38,993 nt of DNA from Thermodesulfobacterium thermophilum DSM 1276 (GTDB lineage: Bacteria > Desulfobacterota > Thermodesulfobacteria > Thermodesulfobacteriales > Thermodesulfobacteriaceae). The position numbers and the translations under genes are program-made. The DNA lies in NCBI RefSeq assembly GCF_000421605.1, contig NZ_ATXI01000016.1, positions 1 to 38,993 on the forward strand, given 5' to 3'. Shown piece after piece: positions 32,856 to 38,993 of the stretch. The stretch's first letter is position 1, and the number at the start of each line of letters is the position of its first letter. Below the pieces are notes generated by a model, which did no database searches, was not told where the DNA came from, and was given only the letters and a program-made list of their open reading frames with translations.

Positions 32856-33819
32856 CGTATTAGATCATAAAAATGCCCCTGAAATAAAGATTGTTAGATC
32901 AAAAATCTGTCCCTGAAGTTAAAATTCCTCCCTGAAATTACATCCTTTAATGGAACAGGAATGCTCCACTTACTCTCCTCCCAAAAGAGGTAGACCCCGT
33001 AAATATCACGTCCTCCACTACGAAATCGTAAAAATCACCTGAAAAATGCTTCTTTGTCCCTGCGCTGAAAGACTCCATCCCGTATTACCGTCAACCATTG
33101 ATATCCTCTTAAAAGAAGGCCTCTTAAAACACTACGATCTTGAAATAATCAACGAAACTAAGGGACTCTCCTTTGGGACTCTAAAGAGGATCATCATCAA
33201 ATTTAAAAAGCCTACCTTCAGAAAAAGATACAAAGGGCAAGCCTTCATCTATCATCAAGTTCCGATATCCGCTGATTTTGGGAAGTATGCTAAAAAAGTA
33301 GGGGCGGTTAGGGCCTGTGGCTTTGGAAAAAATCTTGAGAGCATGAAACTTATTGATAAGATAGCCCATCAAAGGATTTTCTTTCCGGTGGAACAATATC
33401 ATCAGGGCAACGATAAGAGCATTTTAAGGGTTTTGTTTGAGAAGGCTCTATCTGATAATGGGATCAAGGTATTTCGTTCAAGGCCTTACAAGAAAAACGA
33501 TAATGCCCATGTGGAGCAGAAGGGAGGGGATAAGGTGAAGTATAAGGTAATAGACAAGAGGGGTAGGGTAATCAAGAAGATTTATGATCAAGCGAAAACA
33601 CCATACCAGAGGCTAATGGAGATTTCAGTTGTGTCGGAGGAAGTAAAGGAAGCTTTGAGGAAGAGTTATGAGGGATTATCACTTGTTGGATTGAAGAGGA
33701 GGCTTGATGAATTGCTTGCTCAATTACTTGGAGGTAAATTAAAAAGGAGAGATGTTCGGGGACAGAAAAATGATCTAACAAATTACAATTTCGGGGACAT
33801 CCATTTTTGATCTAACACG
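32856..33819 (+). mobile_element. Decayed insertion sequence with doubled terminal repeats
   Basis: The ends are a 12-base inverted repeat, CGTATTAGATCA (32856-32867) and TGATCTAACACG (33808-33819), with one mismatch. A second TTAGATCA lies inside each end (32894-32901 and, inverted, 33771-33778), next to CTGTCCC (left) and GGGGACAG (right). No target duplication is obvious. The single gene inside is defective, so movement would need a transposase supplied in trans. Confidence 0.75.
32950..33810 (+). pseudogene. Integrase-type transposase remnant
   Basis: The frame from ATG 32950 reads KRGRPRKY, a usual DNA-binding opener, hits an in-frame TGA at 33040-33042, and continues with AERLHPVLPSTIDILLKEG. 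Downstream it keeps RSRPYKKNDNAHVEQK and AKTPYQRLMEI, marks of rve/integrase-fold transposases of ISs near IS481 or unclassified groups. The stretch that should hold the first catalytic Asp (FFEID-type) and the DSDNGSEF motif is deleted or scrambled, leaving only SDNG. A 254-codon open segment (33046-33810) remains but cannot be active. The subfamily is uncertain. Confidence 0.7.
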
Positions 33820-33848
33820 TGGGGAGATCATGGATGATTATAAATTTT

Positions 33849-33863
33849 TATCGGCAATTTAGG
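33849..33863 (-). repeat. Third copy of the CCTAA(A/T)TTGCCGAT motif
   Basis: On the minus strand this reads CCCTAAATTGCCGAT, one base different from CCCTAATTTGCCGAT at 9957-9971. It lies between the insertion sequence and the trehalose promoter. See the inverted repeat at 9957. Confidence 0.4.
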
Positions 33864-33877
33864 GAAATTAAATAAAC

Positions 33878-33906
33878 TTGACAATATTATTTTTATATGT
33901 TATGTT
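33878..33906 (+). promoter_or_regulatory. Sigma-70-type promoter of the trehalose operon
   Basis: A consensus TTGACA (33878-33883), a 17-base spacer and TATGTT (33901-33906) lie 38 bases before the otsA-otsB ATG. This is the best promoter match I see in the window. The right end of the insertion sequence is about 58 bases upstream, so the promoter belongs to the host gene rather than the element. Confidence 0.65.
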
Positions 33907-33944
33907 AAATTTTAACAAAAAATTTCAAAAGTTTTCTAAATCTT

Positions 33945-36152
33945 ATGGAATTTTTTAAAAAATCCGAAAAATTAATAATAGTATCTAATCGTTTGCCTTT
34001 TTCTGTAAAATCTGACTTAAGTCTTTCTAAAAGTCCTGGGGGTTTAGTTTCTGGGATTGAGACTTTTTTAAAAAAATCTGGGATTGAAAATTATGTATGG
34101 ATTGGATGGCCAGGAGCCAATTTGAATAAAAAAAATTTTGAGTTAGTAAAAACTAAGGCTAAAAAACTTAATTGCTATCCTGTTTTTATTTCTCATAAAT
34201 TGTTAGAAAAATTTTACAATGGTTTTTGTAACAAAATACTTTGGCCTCTATTTCACAGTCTTCCCAGTTACGCGGTATATGATGAAAACTATTGGAAAAA
34301 TTATATCGTTGTAAATGAAATATTTTGTGAAGAAACTCTAAAACATGTTACTGAAGATTCAGTAGTATGGATACACGATTATCATCTTATGCTTCTGCCT
34401 CAAATGTTAAAAAAGAAAGCTCCCAATGCCTTAATAGGCTTTTTCTTGCACATTCCCTTTCCTCCCCCTGAGATTTTTATGCAGCTTCCATGGAGAAAAG
34501 AAATTTTAGAAGGTCTTTTGGGTTGTGATTTAATAGGTTTTCATACTTATGAGTACACTGCTAATTTTTTAAGAACCATTTCTTGTATGCTGGGCTTAGA
34601 TCATAAGATGGGAGAGATCGTGTATCAGAATAGGATTATTAAAGTAGAGACCTTCCCTATGGGAATCGATTTTGATTTATTCCATAATGCCTGCGAGAAA
34701 GTAAAAATTAAAAAATTAGTTAACAAAATCAAAAAACGATTTAAAAATCAGAAGATAGTATTTTCAGTAGATAGGCTTGATTATACTAAAGGAATCTACA
34801 ATCGTCTTTTGGCTTATGAAGAACTTTTAGAAAGAAGACCTGATCTTCACGAAAAAGTTGTTTTAATTATGGTTGTTGTTCCCTCAAGAGAGGGAGTAGA
34901 ACATTATCAAAGAATGAAAAAACAATTAGAAGAAAAAATAAGTGAGATAAACGGAAAATTTGGCAAGATAGATTGGATTCCGGTTTTGTATTACTATAGA
35001 TTTCTTAACTTTGAGGAGCTTGTTGCTCATTACTTAGCAGTTGATGTAATACTTGTTACGCCTTTAAAGGATGGTATGAACCTTATTGCTAAAGAGTTTA
35101 TAGCTTCAAGAAAAGACCAAAGAGGTGTTCTAATTCTTTCAGAATTTGCAGGATCTGCAAAGGAGTTGGGGGAAGCCTTTATCGTAAATCCAAATTCTAT
35201 CCGTGAACTTTCTTATGCCATAGAAAACGCTCTTGAAATTTCAGAAGAAGAACAAAGAGAAAGAATTAGAATAATGCAAGAAAGGTTAAAAAGGTACGAC
35301 ATAGTGAAGTGGGGAAAAGACTTTTTCTATACTCTAACAGATGTAAAAGAAAGAAAAATAGCTTTAAAAACCAAGTTATTAACTACCGAAATAATAAACC
35401 AAATTAAAAAATCTTTCGAAAAAGCGTCTTCTCGAATACTTTTTTTGGACTATGATGGAACCTTAGTTCCTTTGGTAAGTAAACCTTATTTAGCTTCCCC
35501 AGATGAGGAGTTAAAAAATCTTTTAAAAGCACTTTCTAATATTCCTAATACTGATGTAGTAATTATCTCTGGAAGAAAAAAAGAGGATTTAGTAAACTGG
35601 TTTGACGGAATAAGGCTTAACTTTATTTCTGAGCATGGAATGTTTATAAAAAAATATAACAAGGACTGGGAAACGCTTTTACATTTTCCTAAAGAATTCG
35701 TAAGAGACTTCAAAGAAAAGATTAAAAACATTCTGGAAACTTATGTAGATCGATTACCAAGATCTTTTATTGAAGAGAAAGAATTTTCTATAGTTTTTCA
35801 TTACAGAAATGCAGATCAAGAATTAGCAAGTTTAAGAGTAGCAGAACTAATTGACGAACTCCTGATAGTAACAAGTAACTTAAATCTTAATTTAATAAGA
35901 GGAAATAAAGTGATTGAAATAAGACCTGCAGGAATAAACAAGGGAATAGCTGCTAACGTATTTTTAAAGGAAAAAAACTACGATTTTATTCTTGCAGTAG
36001 GAGATGATACCACAGATGAAGATTTATTTAGAGATCTTCCTGAAAATGCTATCACCATAAGAGTGGGAATTGGAAAGTCTTTTGCTAAATACAGTGTAGA
36101 ATCTTATTCAAAAGTAAGAAAATTATTAAATGCTTTGGTAACCAGTGAATAA
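33945..36152 (+). CDS. Trehalose-6-phosphate synthase/phosphatase fusion (OtsA-OtsB)
   Basis: The N-terminal GT20 domain (residues about 8-475) makes trehalose 6-phosphate from a nucleotide-glucose and glucose 6-phosphate: SNRLPFSV, SPGGLVSGI, WIHDYHLMLLP, VDRLDYTKGI and TPLKDGMNL. The C-terminal HAD phosphatase (about 495-735) removes the phosphate: DYDGTL with D502 and D504, VIISGR, and GDDTTDEDLF. The 735-residue length fits known bacterial fusions. The next gene starts with a GTG overlapping this stop by eight bases. A strong promoter lies upstream. Product trehalose would serve as compatible solute or carbon store. Confidence 0.93.
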   Translation: MEFFKKSEKLIIVSNRLPFSVKSDLSLSKSPGGLVSGIETFLKKSGIENYVWIGWPGANLNKKNFELVKTKAKKLNCYPVFISHKLLEKFYNGFCNKILWPLFHSLPSYAVYDENYWKNYIVVNEIFCEETLKHVTEDSVVWIHDYHLMLLPQMLKKKAPNALIGFFLHIPFPPPEIFMQLPWRKEILEGLLGCDLIGFHTYEYTANFLRTISCMLGLDHKMGEIVYQNRIIKVETFPMGIDFDLFHNACEKVKIKKLVNKIKKRFKNQKIVFSVDRLDYTKGIYNRLLAYEELLERRPDLHEKVVLIMVVVPSREGVEHYQRMKKQLEEKISEINGKFGKIDWIPVLYYYRFLNFEELVAHYLAVDVILVTPLKDGMNLIAKEFIASRKDQRGVLILSEFAGSAKELGEAFIVNPNSIRELSYAIENALEISEEEQRERIRIMQERLKRYDIVKWGKDFFYTLTDVKERKIALKTKLLTTEIINQIKKSFEKASSRILFLDYDGTLVPLVSKPYLASPDEELKNLLKALSNIPNTDVVIISGRKKEDLVNWFDGIRLNFISEHGMFIKKYNKDWETLLHFPKEFVRDFKEKIKNILETYVDRLPRSFIEEKEFSIVFHYRNADQELASLRVAELIDELLIVTSNLNLNLIRGNKVIEIRPAGINKGIAANVFLKEKNYDFILAVGDDTTDEDLFRDLPENAITIRVGIGKSFAKYSVESYSKVRKLLNALVTSE

Positions 36153-36771
36153 GCCTTTTATTTTTAAATCTGAGTTTTGGGTTCCTCAGTATACAGGAAT
36201 AAAGGTTTATTCTATAAAGGAGTTTATAGAGGCACTTAAAATAGTTGATGAGTTTTCTATTTTTTATCACCTATACATAAACATTTTTAACTATCACAAT
36301 TTACCTACATTTTACAACAATAGTTTTTCTTACTGGTTATATAAAAACGGTCATTTTTTACTTGCAGAAAAACTCTCTGTAATTGATCCCTTAGAATACT
36401 ATGATTTAGAAGAACTGAGGAATGTTCTTGTTCAAACTCTTGAAGAAAATTACAACCCAACTGAAGATAAAAGTGGACAAGAAGCTTTTTATTTTAGCAA
36501 AGCTGAAAGAGAAATCATAGAGAGTGTAGATGTTGCTAATAACTTAGATAAGTTTTTAGAGGGGATTAAAAAATCAAGCATAAATTCTGTTTTTTATCAT
36601 CTTGTAACTTCAAGAATAGAAAACAAAACTCTTATAAATGACTATTCTGCCTGGCTTACCAATTTAGGAGAAGCTAAAAAAGCAGAAAAAATAACTAAAT
36701 TAGATGTTTATAGTATGAATCTGTATAAGATAAAAAATAAGATAATAAAAATTTTGGAAGAAAAGGAATGA
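36145..36771 (+). CDS. DUF5752-like protein with two repeated halves
   Basis: The 208-residue protein resembles DUF5752, a family I know to lie beside glycosyltransferases of compatible-solute synthesis; its biochemical role is unknown. Two halves look alike: FSIFYHLY...YWLYKNGHFLLAEKLS...EELRNVLVQTLEE, and SVFYHLVTSR...AWLTNLGEAKKAEKI...YKIKNKIIKILEE. Each has a FYHL helix, an aromatic W(L/A) segment and a closing helix. The GTG start overlaps the otsA-otsB end by eight bases, and its stop overlaps the treT ATG (ATGA), so the three are translationally coupled. A scaffold or regulator of the trehalose enzymes is a guess. Confidence 0.6.
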   Translation: MNKPFIFKSEFWVPQYTGIKVYSIKEFIEALKIVDEFSIFYHLYINIFNYHNLPTFYNNSFSYWLYKNGHFLLAEKLSVIDPLEYYDLEELRNVLVQTLEENYNPTEDKSGQEAFYFSKAEREIIESVDVANNLDKFLEGIKKSSINSVFYHLVTSRIENKTLINDYSAWLTNLGEAKKAEKITKLDVYSMNLYKIKNKIIKILEEKE

Positions 36772-37976
36772 TTGAGGAATACATACCCTTTGTAGGCGAA
36801 GAAACGATCGAAGAGTTGTTTATTTTAAGTAAGAAACTGAATGGGGTAAAAGTCCTTCATGTTAACTCTACTTATAAAGGTGGTGGTGTTGCTGAAATTT
36901 TACACAGAATGGTTCCTCTTATGAATGCACTTGGAGTTAAAACAGACTGGAAGGTGTTTAAGGGAGACAAAAAATTTTTTTCTTTTACCAAAAAACTTCA
37001 CAACCTACTTCACTTAGGATATGGTGAAAAAATCAGGAGTGAAGAGATTGTTCATTATTTAAAAATAACTTATGAAAATTTTAAAGAAATAGACACAGAA
37101 AACTATGATGTAGTTTTCATTCATGATCCTCAACCTATGGGTCTTGTGATTAAAAAATTGCCAGGGCAAAAATGGATCTGGAGATGCCACATAGATACTT
37201 CGAGTCCTGATCCCAATGCTTGGAACTTTCTTGAAAATTTTTTAAACGCTTATGATGTTTGTATTTTTCATATGCCTGAATTTGTTTATGAAAGGATAGA
37301 AATTCCTACTTATATAATTTCTCCTTCAATAGATCCGTTGCATCCTAAAAACATAGAATTGTCTCAAGAAGAAATTTTTCAAACTTTAACCAAATTTGGG
37401 ATAGATCCAGAAAAACCTCTTATTCTTCAGGTTTCTCGTTTTGACAGATTAAAAGATCCCTTTGGAGTATTATCAGCTTTTAGAATTGTAAGAAAAAAAT
37501 ACGATTGTCAACTTGCTTTTGTAGGTTCTTTCGCAGAAGATGATCCAGAAGGAGAGGAAGTGTATAAGGAACTTTTAAACCTTACTTCAGATGATAAAGA
37601 GGTGTTTGTTTTAAATCTCCCACCTGATAGTTATAGAGAAGTAAATGCCTTTCAAAGAGGAGCAACAGTTGTTGTTCAAAAATCTTTAAAAGAGGGTTTT
37701 GGGCTTGTTGTTTCAGAAGCAATGTGGAAAGAAAAACCAGTTATTGGATCCAATGTGGGTGGGATAAAAAGACAAATAATACACGGTATCACTGGATATT
37801 TAATAAACAGTGTAGAAGGATTAGCAATGCGAATAAAACAACTTCTTGCTAATGAATATTTTAGAAAAGAAATGGGATATTATGGTAAAGAAAGAGTAAA
37901 ACATAGGTTTTTAATCATTCGCCATTTAAAGGATTATTTTCTAATTATTTCTAAAATTTTAAACTCAAAGTCCTAA
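36768..37976 (+). CDS. treT: Trehalose glycosyltransferring synthase (TreT-like, GT4)
   Basis: TreT reversibly joins ADP- or UDP-glucose and glucose to trehalose. The N-terminal motif HVNSTYKGGGVAEILH and WKVFKGDKKFF are typical. The GT-B C-terminal half has QVSRFDRLKDPFGVL, GSFAEDDPEG and the donor-site KEGFGLVVSEAMWKEKPVIG. The 402-residue length is normal. The ATG overlaps the preceding stop. With OtsA-OtsB in the same operon the organism has two trehalose routes; TreT may instead run toward degradation. A related sugar acceptor cannot be excluded. Confidence 0.88.
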   Translation: MIEEYIPFVGEETIEELFILSKKLNGVKVLHVNSTYKGGGVAEILHRMVPLMNALGVKTDWKVFKGDKKFFSFTKKLHNLLHLGYGEKIRSEEIVHYLKITYENFKEIDTENYDVVFIHDPQPMGLVIKKLPGQKWIWRCHIDTSSPDPNAWNFLENFLNAYDVCIFHMPEFVYERIEIPTYIISPSIDPLHPKNIELSQEEIFQTLTKFGIDPEKPLILQVSRFDRLKDPFGVLSAFRIVRKKYDCQLAFVGSFAEDDPEGEEVYKELLNLTSDDKEVFVLNLPPDSYREVNAFQRGATVVVQKSLKEGFGLVVSEAMWKEKPVIGSNVGGIKRQIIHGITGYLINSVEGLAMRIKQLLANEYFRKEMGYYGKERVKHRFLIIRHLKDYFLIISKILNSKS

Positions 37977-38047
37977 AAATCGTCAATCTTGCTTTTTTCT
38001 CTTAAAAAACTAAATTTCATAAGGAGTCAACTATCAGTAAATAGGTT

Positions 38048-38993
38048 TTAAGCATGAGATACCTCACAAATAGAAACATAACCTTGGGAATAAGAACTCA
38101 AACTTAGATTAAAATAAGTCCCATTTTTGCAAATGCCATAAATCACCCTGATAAGCTTGTTTATTACTGCTACCATCGCCTTTTTATAGCTCTTAAATTC
38201 CTTCTTTTTGCGCAAAAAATACTCTCTGAAATAAGGTTCCCAGGTTACTACTCCTACTGCCATCTGAAAAAGGATGTTTTTAAGCCAAGGACTTCCTTGC
38301 TTGGATATGTGTTTATTCACCCTAAACTTGCCAGACTGTTTTATTACTGGGTCTGTGCCAGCATATTTTATAAGTTTTTTGCACTGGAAAATCTAAGAAC
38401 GTCTTTTACTTCAGCGAGAAAATGGGCTGCAAGTTTTGGAGATATGCTTTTGATCGAGGAGATAAGCTTTATTTGTTGGTTTTGGTCGTGATCTATTTCT
38501 TCAAGGAGCATATTTTCGAGTTTTTGGATTCTTGGTTCAAGGAAGAGACACTTTTCGATGTAGAAGATGAGGGTTTGAGAAAGATAGGGGTTGTGGATAC
38601 CGATAGAGTTTTTAGCAAGGTTTATAATGTCTTCAGGGGAGAAGGAAGGGGTTCTACCTTTTGGGGAGGCGTTGATGATATTGGAGAGGTCTTTGGGAGA
38701 GGCTTTTTTGAGATAGTGGGCTCCTGGGAAGTTAAGGAGGATGTTAAGGAAGGAGAGGGTAAAGATGTTGAAATGTTTTTCAGCTTCGGGGAAGAGCACA
38801 GAGAGAGCGTATTTGATTTGTGTTTTAGCTTCAGAGAGTTCTTTTTTGAGTTTTTGGATGAGACGAGAGAGGTTTCTCAGGTGATGATCTGGTGGGGACA
38901 CTTGTCAAGAGAATTGTGTCTCCTTATAAAATCTCTTTACAAACATTTGCCTCAATTCGTATAAAGCAGACTTAATTAAAGGAAGTGGTTTTT
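38048..38993 (-). pseudogene. IS110-family transposase, broken and truncated by the window edge
   Basis: Reading from the right edge on the minus strand, the frame runs KSALYELRQMF, meets a TGA at 38907-38905 after KETQFS, and resumes from GTG 38901 as SPPDHHLRNLSRLIQKLKKEL. It then covers the helical middle and the start of the transposase_20 domain up to SSAKNL and TAA at 38370-38368. The continuation KYAGTDPVIKQSGKF and HISKQGSPWLKNILFQ, typical of IS110-family C-termini, lies in the -1 frame, ending at 38048. The junction is an A-AAA-AAC heptamer (38380-38374). The N-terminal RuvC-like domain would lie beyond the window. Probably decayed, though the second break could be recoding. Confidence 0.75.
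38374..38380 (-). other. A-AAA-AAC slippery heptamer in the IS110 transposase
   Basis: The heptamer is in the correct phase (X-XXY-YYZ) for -1 ribosomal slippage. A -1 shift here avoids the TAA two codons later and joins exactly the two parts of the transposase. A one-base loss in the A run would look the same. Confidence 0.4.

Noticed and set aside
33040-33042. Second selenocysteine UGA in the transposase gene
   Set aside because: The codon stands in a decayed transposase, probably from a tryptophan codon; no suitable hairpin follows, and the rest of the gene is also damaged.
38422-38964. Long plus-strand open frame of about 180 codons near the right end
   Set aside because: It is antisense to the IS110 transposase, which has clear family motifs; the plus-strand product has no recognisable features and a biased Phe/Glu/Gly composition typical of a shadow frame.

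Overview
The window looks like a chromosome segment of a thermophilic, anaerobic, AT-rich bacterium, most likely a member of the Thermodesulfobacteria or a close relative. The evidence is a Wood-Ljungdahl gene set (fhs, folD, metV, metF, acsB, acsC, acsD, acsE), an indolepyruvate oxidoreductase, Gram-negative envelope genes (skp, pal) and Lys/Glu-rich proteins. The lineage call is inference; there is no rRNA or marker phylogeny here.

Layout. (1) 1-6600, + strand: a defence island with the tail of an AbiEii-like toxin, a complete type I restriction-modification system (hsdR, hsdM, hsdS) and a DUF3800 gene cut by an amber codon. (2) 6655-9893, - strand: a block visibly richer in G+C. It holds an alaS gene that has lost its N-terminal catalytic part, a small thioredoxin-fold protein that appears to be a selenoprotein (UGA plus SECIS-like hairpin), and an unknown helical protein. 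The alaS 5' end abuts a fragment of a cas6 gene. (3) 9894-10219: AT-rich spacer with an inverted repeat. (4) 10220-15953: M16 peptidase, tsaE, then on the - strand glk, skp-like, pal-like and a YkgJ-type cysteine-cluster gene. (5) 16274-29867, + strand: the Wood-Ljungdahl cluster fhs, folD, a cysteine-poor CooS-like/ferredoxin protein, an MvhD-like protein, metV, a metF-acsD fusion, acsB, acsC, acsE, then folE2 and an RNA methyltransferase. (6) 29835-32812, - strand: iorB, iorA and a lytic transglycosylase. (7) 32856-33819: a decayed insertion sequence. (8) 33945-37976, + strand: a trehalose operon with a fused OtsA-OtsB, a DUF5752 protein and TreT. (9) 38048-38993: a broken IS110-family transposase running off the window.

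How the genes work together. Fhs and FolD carry formate to methylene-tetrahydrofolate. MetV/MetF, with the MvhD-like protein and the CooS-like ferredoxin protein as likely redox partners, reduce it to methyl-tetrahydrofolate. AcsE moves the methyl group to the corrinoid protein AcsC/AcsD, and AcsB condenses it with CO and CoA. MetF is physically fused to AcsD, and a catalytically dead CODH-like protein sits where a CODH gene might be expected; no true CooS gene is in the window. The most notable items are this remodelled methyl branch, the recoded UGA gene at 7296-7631, and the cas6/alaS junction near 9745, which may be a genomic rearrangement or an assembly join.
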